Assembly (NCBI GenBank): GCA_900177435.1 | Contig: FXAI01000004.1 | Location: 186,001-250,000, forward strand | From: Alteromonadaceae bacterium Bs31 | Lineage (GTDB): Bacteria > Pseudomonadota > Gammaproteobacteria > Pseudomonadales > Cellvibrionaceae | Length of the DNA stretch: 64,000 nucleotides | Direction: 5' to 3' | Part shown: piece by piece, positions 54,276-63,023 of the stretch | Numbering within the stretch: position 1 is the stretch's first letter | Layout: each line of letters starts with the position of its first letter | Notes under the pieces: generated by a model | The model's input: the letters and a program-made list of their open reading frames with translations, nothing else | What the model was told of the DNA's origin: nothing | Database searches by the model: none | Program-made: the position numbers and the translations under genes

Positions 54276-55760
54276 TCAGTTAAAACTCATTTCAATGCCA
54301 ATTTTACTCAAGTGCTGTTGCTCTTGCTCTAATGTGGAGCGCGAAAGAGGGTGGTGCTCCAGCCATTTTGGGTGTAGCTTCAAATGGTATTTTTTTCCGC
54401 TTACTTCGAGTGCGGGCAGAATATGATTGAGCTCTCTGCGCCGATGAAGTAAGGCGGCGATACGCAGGCAGAACAATATAGGATAGAAAGCTTTGGTGGC
54501 GGCTTTATCCATATCTTCAAACTTGGAGGCCACCAGCTTCTTTCGCTGATAGCGCACTAAATTGGCCAGAATATATTGCTCATAGCGACTGAATCCGGCC
54601 AGGTCCGAATGACGTAAAATGTAGTAGCCATGGGTTTGGTGCACAGAGTGAGATATGCTCAAACCAATTTCGTGTAATTTACTTGCCCAATCAAGTATTT
54701 TTGTTCTGGAAACACCCGCTAAATCGCCATCGTTTTCAATTTGCCGCCACAAGTGCAATGCCGTGGAACTTACAGCCTCTGCCTGTCGGGTATCCACCCG
54801 GTATTTTTCCTGCAGCATGGCAACGGTTTCTACTCGTGCGTCTTTATTGCTGAAGCGCCCTATATTGTCGTAAATCAAGCCCTCTTTTAGCGTGGCGTCA
54901 GCGATATGTATGCTGTCCAGCTGCAACTGGTCAAATATGGCCTGTAAAATGGCAAGTCCCGCCGGCAAGGTTTCCCGCCTCGGTTTAGAAAAGCTGGTGG
55001 CCGGCAAACACTTTTCTGCAATACATTTTTCTATAAATTTATCCAGAGCCTTTCGGTTTATTACCGCTCCACCATCCTGCTCTTCCAGCAGGCTGGCCAC
55101 TGCTTTCATGGTACCAGAGGTTCCGTATACCACTTGCCAGCCTTGCTCCAAATAGGGTTTACGTATTTGCTCCAGCTTGCTGCAGGCGAGTGTGTAGGCT
55201 TTGTTCATAGCTTTGGCAGAAAGTTTCTCTGCATTTAACTCGAAGTTTTCTGTGTAGGTAACACAGCCAATACCCAGGCTTTCCATGAGGTAAGGGTTTT
55301 GCGCCTGCCCGATAATAAACTCGGTGCTGCCACCGCCGATATCAATAACCAGGCGTTTGTCCTGATCGTTAACAACCGAGTGAGCAAGCCCACTGTATAC
55401 CAGGCGGGCTTCCTCGTAGCCGGAAATAATTTGAATAGGTACACCCAGCGCTTCGTTTGCCTTCTGTAGAAATCCCCCCGAGTTGCGAGCCGCACGCAAA
55501 GCCTTGGTTGCTACTGCACGAACCTGGGCTTTGGGGATGTCGCGCAGGCGCTCAGAAAATCGGCTAAGGCAGTTGAGTGCGCGTTCTTTGGCTTTTTCGT
55601 CTAACTCTCCAGACTTTTTCAGCCCTTTGGCGATCTGCACCATTTCCTTTTCCCGGTCAATGATTTCCACGCGGGAATCCGTAATGCGGGCAATCAGCAT
55701 ATGAAAACTGTTGGAGCCGAGGTCAATGGCGGCGAAGTAGGGGGACTTGAACTGCTTCAT
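54276..55760 (-). CDS. ppx: Exopolyphosphatase/guanosine pentaphosphate phosphatase
   Basis: 494 residues of the Ppx/GppA family: AIDLGSNSFHMLIARI at the start, then DIGGGSTEFIIG (ATPase-like phosphate loop) and a C-terminal HD-like helical region (WASKLHEIGLSISHSVHQTHGYYIL). It hydrolyses polyphosphate and/or pppGpp; the two activities cannot be told apart here. The DnaJ-domain gene follows 13 bases later. Confidence 0.92.
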   Translation of the reverse strand: MKQFKSPYFAAIDLGSNSFHMLIARITDSRVEIIDREKEMVQIAKGLKKSGELDEKAKERALNCLSRFSERLRDIPKAQVRAVATKALRAARNSGGFLQKANEALGVPIQIISGYEEARLVYSGLAHSVVNDQDKRLVIDIGGGSTEFIIGQAQNPYLMESLGIGCVTYTENFELNAEKLSAKAMNKAYTLACSKLEQIRKPYLEQGWQVVYGTSGTMKAVASLLEEQDGGAVINRKALDKFIEKCIAEKCLPATSFSKPRRETLPAGLAILQAIFDQLQLDSIHIADATLKEGLIYDNIGRFSNKDARVETVAMLQEKYRVDTRQAEAVSSTALHLWRQIENDGDLAGVSRTKILDWASKLHEIGLSISHSVHQTHGYYILRHSDLAGFSRYEQYILANLVRYQRKKLVASKFEDMDKAATKAFYPILFCLRIAALLHRRRELNHILPALEVSGKKYHLKLHPKWLEHHPLSRSTLEQEQQHLSKIGIEMSFN

Positions 55761-55894
55761 TAGCGAGCCTGGTAACTAATTCTGATATAAAGCGGTGATT
55801 ATACCTTTAGCGTCTGGGATTTCGCGGGTGTTTTTGCCACAATGCGCGGAAATCTCTGCTTTGCTCAGAGGTATCCGATTTACATAAGGGGGAA

Positions 55895-56566
55895 TTGGGT
55901 TTGGCGAAAAATGAACGAAAGGCCTTTGGGCTGCGTATATTGAACAATGGCCACAAAGACATCAAGCGCATACGCACTGCTGCGGGTGTACCAAATATTC
56001 ACGGTAACAAGTTTTGGAAGTCCAGTTTACTACTCATGGATTACCTGAGCGTATACCCGCCAGAGCTGCTGCCAAGCCATAAGGGTAAAGGGAAAAAGAA
56101 AAAAGCACGCTCGGTACGTGTACTTGAAATCGGTTGTGGCTGGGGCTTGGCCGGCATTTACTGTGCAAAGACCTTCGGTGCCGAAGTAACGGGCCTGGAC
56201 GCCGACGACACAGTGTTCCCCTACATGGAGCACCACGCAGAAATCAACGGCGTTGAAGTGGAAACCTGGCAATGCCGCTACGAAAAGGTGAGAAAACAGG
56301 ATTTAGCTCAGTTCGATATTGTCGTTGCTGCAGATATTTGCTTCTGGGATCAGATGGTAGATCCACTCTACAAACTGGTTCGCAGAGCCAAGCAAGCCGG
56401 TGGCGTTCGTGTAGTGATCACAGACCCCGGTCGCCCTACATTCACCACAATGGCCGAACGTTGTGTAGACAAGCTGGGCGCCTTTTATGAAGCATGGTCT
56501 ACACCGCACCCACACAATGCCTCTGGTTTTGTGTTAGACCTGGACACCCATTACGACGGCGACTAA
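55895..56566 (+). CDS. Class I SAM-dependent methyltransferase
   Basis: 223 residues. The SAM-binding motif I is [17 protein letters not shown], followed by [16 protein letters not shown] and the acidic motif [22 protein letters not shown] 55895 is the likely start, with GGGGG upstream. Similar to the small-protein-lysine or nicotinamide methyltransferase-like family (METTL-type), which would target proteins; the substrate is unknown. Confidence 0.85.
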   Translation: MGLAKNERKAFGLRILNNGHKDIKRIRTAAGVPNIHGNKFWKSSLLLMDYLSVYPPELLPSHKGKGKKKKARSVRVLEIGCGWGLAGIYCAKTFGAEVTGLDADDTVFPYMEHHAEINGVEVETWQCRYEKVRKQDLAQFDIVVAADICFWDQMVDPLYKLVRRAKQAGGVRVVITDPGRPTFTTMAERCVDKLGAFYEAWSTPHPHNASGFVLDLDTHYDGD

Positions 56567-56588
56567 GAACACCCACCTGGAGGTAGTT

Positions 56589-57239
56589 ATGGACTTGTTT
56601 GAACGAATTAATCAGAGAATGGCAAACAAGATCAAAGTGCCTGAGCCAGAGGCATGCCTGCCGGGAAGAGAGAGCCCCATAGCGACAGCGGAACTACATG
56701 CCGTACTGGGTGAAGAGCTCAAGCCGCCGTTTCCGGAAAACAGCGAAAGTATCATATTCGGCCTGGGCTGTTTCTGGGGGGCCGAGCGCAAGTTTTGGCA
56801 GCTAGATGGCGTACATGTTACCGCGGTTGGATACAGCGGTGGCTCTACACCAAACCCCACCTATAAAGAAGTGTGCTCCGGGCAAACAGGGCACAACGAA
56901 GTGGTGCTGGTGGTTTACCACCCCGAGGTGTGTTCTATCGATAAATTGCTTACCTGCTTTTGGCAATCTCATGACCCAAGCCAGGGCATGCGGCAGGGCA
57001 ATGATATTGGCACACAATATCGCTCCGGAATATATTTTACTACCCAGGCCCAGGCAGACGCGGCTGAAGCCAGCAAGCAAGCCTATCAAAAGAAAATAGC
57101 GGCAGCGGGTTTTTCTGAAATTACTACAGAAATAAAACAAGCCGGCCCTTTCTACTACGCAGAAGCCTACCACCAGCAATACCTGGAAAAAAATCCCAAT
57201 GGCTATTGTGGTTTGGGGGGGACAGGTGTTTCTTGTTAG
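56589..57239 (+). CDS. msrA: Peptide methionine (S)-S-oxide reductase MsrA
   Basis: 216 residues with the MsrA active-site motif [17 protein letters not shown] and the C-terminal [11 protein letters not shown]. It repairs oxidised methionine. ATG follows GGAGG 8 bases upstream and 22 bases after the methyltransferase stop. Confidence 0.96.
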   Translation: MDLFERINQRMANKIKVPEPEACLPGRESPIATAELHAVLGEELKPPFPENSESIIFGLGCFWGAERKFWQLDGVHVTAVGYSGGSTPNPTYKEVCSGQTGHNEVVLVVYHPEVCSIDKLLTCFWQSHDPSQGMRQGNDIGTQYRSGIYFTTQAQADAAEASKQAYQKKIAAAGFSEITTEIKQAGPFYYAEAYHQQYLEKNPNGYCGLGGTGVSC

Positions 57240-57595
57240 ACATGACTCGCGGCTTTTTAATTTGATGCCAAACTATAGTTGCGGATTTACAACATAAAGG
57301 TGTTGTTGATAATCTCAACAGGGCTAGCGTGGGTGTCTTTGCTTTCTTTGCATTAAATTATGGATCGTGTTGTGTTTTGAATTCCTCCGGAAGCCGCTGC
57401 GCTTACCCGGCCTACGGCTCCTTGCTTCCTTTTTATCAGAATCAAATTGCCGAGCAGGCATCGGGTAAATCGCGCTCAGCCTGCCTTTATGCTTAGAATC
57501 GAGAATATCGAACTAAGCCCTCGTAAAAATCAGTTTGTTCCTTACTGTTAGCTTGTTGATAATCGAGTTGTTAAAGCGAACTCGAGGACAAATTT
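57240..57595. other. Intergenic region with a stem-loop beside the TerB-like gene RBS
   Basis: No gene is evident. A perfect 7-bp stem (TCGAGTT / AACTCGA, 57563-57585) abuts the GAGG ribosome binding site of the next gene and could affect its translation. A GC-rich stretch near 57390-57430 has no assigned function. Confidence 0.35.
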
Positions 57596-58261
57596 ATGAA
57601 TATCGGAAAAATGGTGTCTGGCCTGTCGAGCAGTGGCGTGCTGGGTGGAGTGGCTGGTGGACTTGTTAGTGGCGCACTGATGAATAATAAGAGTATTCGC
57701 AAGGGAGCTGGAGCCGCATTAAAACTTGGCGGCGTAGCTGCACTTGGCGGTCTTGCATGGAATGCCTACTCTAAATATCAAGCGTCTTCTCAGTCACAGG
57801 GGGCTAGCACAGCTGCTGGGCCAATAAAGCAGCAATGGCGCGATCTTAAAGAGCAAAATTTTCATATTAGAGAAGCGGATAGCGATGTTCACTCAAAAAA
57901 CTTATTGATTGTTCAGGCCATGATCGCGGCAGCGTGTTCGGACGGACATTTAGACGGGGATGAGCGAGCCAGAGTATTTACAAAAGTTGAACAGCTTAAT
58001 CTTGATAGAGATGAAAAAGCATTAGTGTTCGACTCTTTAAATTCACCGTTGTCCCTGGACCAACTGTGTGCGAGGGTAGATTGCTCCGAAACGGCTATTG
58101 ATGTGTATTTGGCTTCTTATCTGGCTGTGGATAGTGGTGCAACCGATGCGAAATTTTATCTTGAAGCACTTGCATACCGCTTAAACCTTCCAAGGAGCCT
58201 GGTTGAGCAGATTGAAACTGAGGTGCATGTGGGGCGGCCAGCGCTTACGCAATCCGCTTAG
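57596..58261 (+). CDS. TerB-like/DUF533 protein
   Basis: 221 residues: a glycine-rich, weakly hydrophobic N-terminus (SSSGVLGGVAGGLVSGALM, likely membrane-associated) and a helical tellurite-resistance-like TerB/DUF533 domain with AMIAAACSDGHLDGDERARV. Resembles YebE of E. coli. Function unknown in the family. Confidence 0.85.
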   Translation: MNIGKMVSGLSSSGVLGGVAGGLVSGALMNNKSIRKGAGAALKLGGVAALGGLAWNAYSKYQASSQSQGASTAAGPIKQQWRDLKEQNFHIREADSDVHSKNLLIVQAMIAAACSDGHLDGDERARVFTKVEQLNLDRDEKALVFDSLNSPLSLDQLCARVDCSETAIDVYLASYLAVDSGATDAKFYLEALAYRLNLPRSLVEQIETEVHVGRPALTQSA

Positions 58262-58280
58262 CCATATTGGTGATTAAATA

Positions 58281-58314
58281 AGGGCTCAGTCGAGCCCTGT
58301 AAGCGCTGTTTTTT
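58281..58314 (+). terminator. Terminator-like hairpin after the TerB-like gene
   Basis: AGGGCTC and GAGCCCT form a 7-bp stem with a 4-base loop, followed 10 bases later by six T. Plausible terminator with a displaced T run. Confidence 0.5.
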
Positions 58315-58347
58315 GGGTATATAATTATTTTTAACCTTATTTTTTTT

Positions 58348-58400
58348 CTCTTTCTCTTTCTCTTTCTCTTTCTCTTTCTCTTTTTCTTTTTCTCTTTTTC
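58348..58400. repeat. Hexanucleotide microsatellite (CTCTTT)n
   Basis: Six perfect tandem copies of CTCTTT (58348-58383) run into degenerate pyrimidine repeats to about 58400. Such tracts are prone to slippage. It sits about 200 bases upstream of a small ORF. Confidence 0.8.
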
Positions 58401-58595
58401 CAATATTTTCTCGTTATTGCTCTTTTTCCGCTAAAAGAAGGGTGCGCTATTCGCTATAGAAGATAAAACTAACTCTTCAGTTTAAAATAATAATGTTCGT
58501 TTTATTCGAGCATAGGATAAATTAAATGCGACTTTTTATTTTTAACGTTAGCTAATACATTGAGCATGAGCATCGTTGATTTAAGAGGAATAATT

Positions 58596-58796
58596 ATGAA
58601 CAGTTATGTGGGTATTAACAAAAATACAGAATCTGTAGCGGTATATTCAAGTGGCTCGATGACAAATATACAGCCTTTGCCCATGCTTGTTCAGGGAGAG
58701 AACCCTCTGCAGGTGGCGTCTGACTTGGCGCAGGATACGCCGTATAGTTCTTTGTTGTTTAGTCTGTATGTCTATTTGTTTTATTTGGACGCGTAA
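58596..58796 (+). CDS. Small hypothetical protein, 66 aa
   Basis: ATG 58596 has GAGG 7 bases upstream. The product starts MNSYVGINKNTESVAVYSSG and ends in a hydrophobic aromatic tail (LLFSLYVYLFYLDA) that could insert in a membrane. No family recognised. Followed by a strong hairpin. Moderate support only. Confidence 0.4.
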   Translation: MNSYVGINKNTESVAVYSSGSMTNIQPLPMLVQGENPLQVASDLAQDTPYSSLLFSLYVYLFYLDA

Positions 58797-58803
58797 AGTG
58801 CTG

Positions 58804-58833
58804 GCAGCTTGCGGTGGGCGCGTCGCAAGCTGC
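58804..58833. terminator. Strong hairpin between convergent genes
   Basis: A perfect 10-bp stem (GCAGCTTGCG / CGCAAGCTGC) with a 10-base loop. It lacks a T run on either side; it could stop the small ORF transcript or the leftward one. Confidence 0.45.
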
Positions 58834-58877
58834 TCTACAACCAGCTCTAATAGGGCGCTTAGCTCTCTGGCATCGGT

Positions 58878-60410
58878 TTAATAGCCGGAATATTTCACCC
58901 CGGAAAGCTTAGCCATTTGGTGGTGCCAGGTGGCTAGGTCATTGCTATTAAACTGGCTTAACGAGTGATGACCGCAGGCTCTTGCCATTACTTGCATAAG
59001 CTCAATTGATGCTTGGAAAAAGTTATTTAATTGTTTCGAGGATTTATCTACATTTAAGCGCTGACGTAAATCTTTTTTCTGCGTTGCAATGCCAGCAGGG
59101 CAATTATTTGTATTACACATTCTTGCGGCAACACAGCCTATCGCCTGCATTGCGCTGTTCGAAATTGCTATACCATCGGCGCCTAAGGCCAGTGCTTTTA
59201 CAAAGTCCATGGGCACTCGCAAGCCTCCGGTAATTATCAGGCTTACATTACCACTTGCTCCTTGTTGGTCTAAATAGCGGCGGGCTCTCGCCAGCGCGGG
59301 AATGGTGGGCACGCTGATGTGGTCGCGAAACATTTCCGGTGCTGCACCTGTGCCACCGCCACGGCCATCTAGGATAATGTAATCTGCACTGGCATCCAGG
59401 GCGAATTGGATGTCTTGCTCAATGTGGTTAGCGCTTAACTTAAACCCTATAGGAATACCCCCTGTCACCTCTCTTACTCGGTCTGCAAATTTTTTAAAGT
59501 CTGCGGTGCTTGAAAGGTCTTTAAAGGTAGGCGGGGAGATAGCAGGTTCGCCTTCGGGTATGCCACGAACCTGTGAAATTTTTCCAATGTTTTTGTTTCC
59601 AGGCAGGTGGCCACCAGTGCCGGTTTTTGCGCCTTGCCCGCCTTTAAAATGGAAGGCCTGAACATTTTTTAATAAGCCTTCGTCATAACCGAAAGCTGCA
59701 CTGGCTAGCTCATAAAAATAGCGTGAATTCGCTTGTTGCTCTTCGGGTAGCATGCCGCCTTCCCCAGAGCAAATGCCCGTGCCTGCAAGTTCGGCTCCTC
59801 TTGCTAGCGCGAGCTTAGCTTCTTCAGACAGGGCGCCGAAACTCATATCAGATACGAACAAGGGGATTTTAAGTGTTAGCGGTTTCTTTGCCTTGGGGCC
59901 GATCACTAGTTCGGTATCAACCGGCGTATCTTCCATTAATGGTTTAGTGGCCATTTGCGCAACCATTACTTGTAAGTCATCCCAATGGGGTAGCTGGTGG
60001 CGCGGAACGCCCATGGAGGTCATTGGGCCGTGATGGCCTAATGTGGATAAGCCCTCTCGCGCAAGTTGATGGATAAATTCAACGGTAGGCTCTTCTTTTG
60101 TAGCGGTGGCAATAGGTGTGTTTGTGGCCTGTATTTGTACGCCGGGCCCCTCGCTGCCTACTTGTTCTGCGCTGAATTGCTTGTGGCTACCATCGCAGAA
60201 GGGTGCATTGGCGCTGTGTTTACATTGGCAAAGGTAGGCATCGCCGGTGCCTTCGGCCTTAAAATTTTTGGGTTTAAATGCTGTGCCCGCGTGGGAGCCA
60301 TCGCAGAAGGGTTGATTGTTAGAACGGCCACAGGTACAAAAATAGTAGTCATCACCCTTTGTAAGGTTAATCTTTGCAGGTTTGTTGTCGGCAACGATTG
60401 GATTTGTCAT
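58878..60410 (-). CDS. Double CDGSH iron-sulfur domain fused to glutamate synthase-like FMN domain
   Basis: 510 residues. Two CDGSH [2Fe-2S] domains lie at about 20-40 and 58-76 (C-x-C near the start of each, then FCDGSH). The rest (about 105-510) is a GltB-type FMN-binding domain: SDMSFGALSEEAKLAL, KGGQGAKTGTGGHLPG, ILDGRGGGTGAAPEMF and the Fe-S motif CVAARMCNTNNC. ATG 60410 is chosen because AGGGA lies 6 bases upstream. GltB-like stand-alone proteins are flavin oxidoreductases of uncertain substrate; the CDGSH domains could feed electrons to it. Confidence 0.88.
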   Translation of the reverse strand: MTNPIVADNKPAKINLTKGDDYYFCTCGRSNNQPFCDGSHAGTAFKPKNFKAEGTGDAYLCQCKHSANAPFCDGSHKQFSAEQVGSEGPGVQIQATNTPIATATKEEPTVEFIHQLAREGLSTLGHHGPMTSMGVPRHQLPHWDDLQVMVAQMATKPLMEDTPVDTELVIGPKAKKPLTLKIPLFVSDMSFGALSEEAKLALARGAELAGTGICSGEGGMLPEEQQANSRYFYELASAAFGYDEGLLKNVQAFHFKGGQGAKTGTGGHLPGNKNIGKISQVRGIPEGEPAISPPTFKDLSSTADFKKFADRVREVTGGIPIGFKLSANHIEQDIQFALDASADYIILDGRGGGTGAAPEMFRDHISVPTIPALARARRYLDQQGASGNVSLIITGGLRVPMDFVKALALGADGIAISNSAMQAIGCVAARMCNTNNCPAGIATQKKDLRQRLNVDKSSKQLNNFFQASIELMQVMARACGHHSLSQFNSNDLATWHHQMAKLSGVKYSGY

Positions 60411-60540
60411 TTGTTGTCCCTGTATTTTCAGCAAGAATAATAGGCTTATTGATAGTAAGCCGGTAACTATGGTTGTCAAGTTAATGGAGGGTGTACAGAA
60501 AACCTTATGTACCGCCTCTGCACATCAAGAATGTTTTAGT

Positions 60541-60981
60541 CTACATGCTTAACTGGGCAAGGTAGCCGACAACAAGGTAACGCGCTAGTTTTCCAGCCGT
60601 GACCAAGATAGAAAACCAAATCAGGCGAACGCGCAGTGCGCCGGCTATCACTGATAGAGGGTCACCGATAACCGGTACCCAAACAAAACAAAGGGCGAGT
60701 AGGCCGTATTTTTCAAAGCGCTTCTTTGCAGCGGCAAGCTCTTGTTCGGACATTCTTAGCCACCTCTTAGTGGCTTCCATACTTATCCAGTAACCCAGCG
60801 CATAATTAACGAATGAGCCAAGTACATTGCCGGCTGTGGCCGTGGCAATAAGATAGGTGGGTGAATGTCCCGCGAGTATTAAAGCGCTCAGAGCCACTTC
60901 CGAGCTTAAGGGTAATAGAGTGGCAGCAAGAAACGCAGAAATGAATAAGCCGTAGTAGCTGAACTCTAAAAGAAATGCCAT
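60541..60981 (-). CDS. YqaA family inner-membrane protein
   Basis: 146 residues with about four hydrophobic segments, in the YqaA/DedA-like family: FAATLLPLSSEVAL-type start, an internal GNVLGSFVNYALGYWI and the KYGLLALCFVWVPVIGDPLSVIAG region. Probably a membrane transport or lipid-related protein; not assigned further. Confidence 0.88.
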   Translation of the reverse strand: MAFLLEFSYYGLFISAFLAATLLPLSSEVALSALILAGHSPTYLIATATAGNVLGSFVNYALGYWISMEATKRWLRMSEQELAAAKKRFEKYGLLALCFVWVPVIGDPLSVIAGALRVRLIWFSILVTAGKLARYLVVGYLAQLSM

Positions 60982-61122
60982 ATTTATTGCTTGATGAATT
61001 TACCGTTGGAGCCCGTTTAAATGACAGCGTTTGTGTTTGAGCAAGAACTTTTTGTTGAACACAGGCTAAAGCTGAATATTGCTTGCTGGCTAGATTGTTC
61101 CCTGGCACGATGAAGGGCTCGT

Positions 61123-61800
61123 TCAGTTGCCCGGTGTATTGAGTAAGTCCTTCTCTGTATCACTCACTGTATGATCTGTACGCCGCTTAACGGTGCCGTG
61201 CCGAACACAGTTTCTGCCTTCTTTTTTAGCTCGGTAAAGTTGTTGGTCCACGCGGGCAACAAATTCTTTTGGCAGCTCCTTGCTGCCTTGCAGTAGTGTT
61301 TCCACACCAAAGCTGGCACTTATCTCTAACTTTTTTCCCTCCCATTCGAATGCCCGCTCATTGATAATCAGGCGTAGCCGCTCTGCCACGTGTAAAGCTA
61401 CCAGCAGAGGGGTGGAGGGAAGCAGTATGGCAAACTCCTCACCGCCGTATCGGCAGGGTATGTCCAGCTTGCGAAGGGAAAGAAGAACGATGTCTGCAAG
61501 GGATTTTAAAACATAGTCTCCGCATACATGGCCGTGCTCATCGTTAATGCTTTTAAAGTGGTCTACGTCCAGCAGCACCAGAGTGGTTGGCTGACCAGTA
61601 CGTTGGGTTCTGTCAATTTCCTGCAGTAGTGCCTGTTCGAAGTGGCGCTTGTTAAACAAGCCTGTGAGGCTGTCCGTATGGGCTTGCTGGGTGAGTTGGT
61701 CCACCTGCTGTTTGAGCGAGTTAAGCTCATCGTAGATAGGGCAGGCTTGCTCACCATTTGGGCAATCAAGGTGGTTTGAGGTAGGTTCTATTGTATCCAT
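61123..61800 (-). CDS. Diguanylate cyclase with N-terminal coiled coil
   Basis: 225 residues. A short N-terminal region with a cysteine pair (SNHLDCPNGEQACPIYDEL) and a coiled coil precede a full GGDEF domain (HTDSLTGLFNKRHFEQAL, RYGGEEFAILLP) with an RxxD inhibitory site five residues before the active motif. It synthesises c-di-GMP. The C-terminal tail is variable. Confidence 0.9.
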   Translation of the reverse strand: MDTIEPTSNHLDCPNGEQACPIYDELNSLKQQVDQLTQQAHTDSLTGLFNKRHFEQALLQEIDRTQRTGQPTTLVLLDVDHFKSINDEHGHVCGDYVLKSLADIVLLSLRKLDIPCRYGGEEFAILLPSTPLLVALHVAERLRLIINERAFEWEGKKLEISASFGVETLLQGSKELPKEFVARVDQQLYRAKKEGRNCVRHGTVKRRTDHTVSDTEKDLLNTPGN

Positions 61801-61844
61801 TACAAAAGCTATCTAAGCAGAATGCAGCTGTGAAAGCTGGCAGT

Positions 61845-63023
61845 CTACGACAGACGCTGTTTAAAATCCCTATAAGAAAAGTGTTTTATTGATTTTGTTT
61901 GCTGCGTTGTGCTGTCCCACACAACGATAGCAGGCAAATTTATACCGTTAAATGTGGTGTTTTTTACCATAGTGTAGATGGCCATATCTTCGAACATAAA
62001 ACGATCGCCAGCATGCAGAGGCCTGTCAAAGCTGTAATCGCCCACGACATCTCCAGCCAGACAGCTAGGGCCGCCAAGCCGGTAGGTATAAGGTTTTTTT
62101 CCTGCGTCTGCCGCGCCGGTGAGTACTGGTCGATAAGGCATTTCCAGCACATCGGGCATATGGCAGGTTGCTGAAGCGTCGATGATGGCGATATCCATCG
62201 AGTTGTGCAGGGTGTCCAGTACCTCTGTAACCAGTACGCCTGCGTTAAGCGCTATTGCCTCTCCCGGTTCCAGATAAACCTCCACATTGTATTTTTGACG
62301 GAAGGCTTTAATTCTATGGATGAGCTTTTCCCGGTCGTAATCTTCTCGGGTAATGTGGTGGCCGCCACCAAAATTCACCCAGTTTACCTGGTGTAAATAC
62401 TGGCCGTAATTTTTTTCGATGGCGTCAAGTGTACGTGCCAAGGGGTCGAAATTATGCTCGCACAGGGTGTGAAAGTGCAGCCCACTCAGGCCTTGAAAAT
62501 TTAACTGTGCCATATCCTCTATACGTATGCCCATGCGTGAACAGGGCGCACACGGGTCATACAATGGCGTTTCACCTTCGGAATGTTGAGGGTTTATTCT
62601 TACGCCAAAGGACAGTTTCTCTTTGCTGTTTTTATAGCTTAGAGCCTGTTCTCTATAGTGCGCCCACTGGCTGCATGAATTAAAAACCACGTGGTCTGAG
62701 AGTTCTACAATCTGTGCAAACTCCTGGGGCCGAAAAGCTGCCGCGTAGCTGTGCACCTCGCCATTAAATTCCTCTCTGCCCAACTTTGCTTCGTTGAGGC
62801 CGCTGGCACAAACCCCCTTGAGGTATTTCATTACCAGGGGGGCCAGTGAATACATGGAGAAGGCTTTTAAGGCCAGTAATATCTTTGCGCCGCTTTGCTC
62901 CTGTACGTAGTGCAATATGCGAAGGTTGTCTTCGATTTTTGCTTCGTCCACTACGTAACAGGGGCTTGGCAGAGAGTGTAGGTCGAGCTTGTCAAAGCCA
63001 TGGGCGAGCTGCTTGAAACTCAT
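61845..63023 (-). CDS. nspC: Carboxynorspermidine decarboxylase
   Basis: 392 residues of the PLP-dependent alanine-racemase-fold decarboxylase family. It has LPSPCYVVDEAKIEDNLRIL, ILLALKAFSMYSLAPLV (PLP lysine), HFHTLCEHNFDPLARTL and YLEPGEAIALNAG. Together with the next gene it makes spermidine or norspermidine from aspartate semialdehyde. Its ATG overlaps the stop of the dehydrogenase gene. Confidence 0.93.
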   Translation of the reverse strand: MSFKQLAHGFDKLDLHSLPSPCYVVDEAKIEDNLRILHYVQEQSGAKILLALKAFSMYSLAPLVMKYLKGVCASGLNEAKLGREEFNGEVHSYAAAFRPQEFAQIVELSDHVVFNSCSQWAHYREQALSYKNSKEKLSFGVRINPQHSEGETPLYDPCAPCSRMGIRIEDMAQLNFQGLSGLHFHTLCEHNFDPLARTLDAIEKNYGQYLHQVNWVNFGGGHHITREDYDREKLIHRIKAFRQKYNVEVYLEPGEAIALNAGVLVTEVLDTLHNSMDIAIIDASATCHMPDVLEMPYRPVLTGAADAGKKPYTYRLGGPSCLAGDVVGDYSFDRPLHAGDRFMFEDMAIYTMVKNTTFNGINLPAIVVWDSTTQQTKSIKHFSYRDFKQRLS

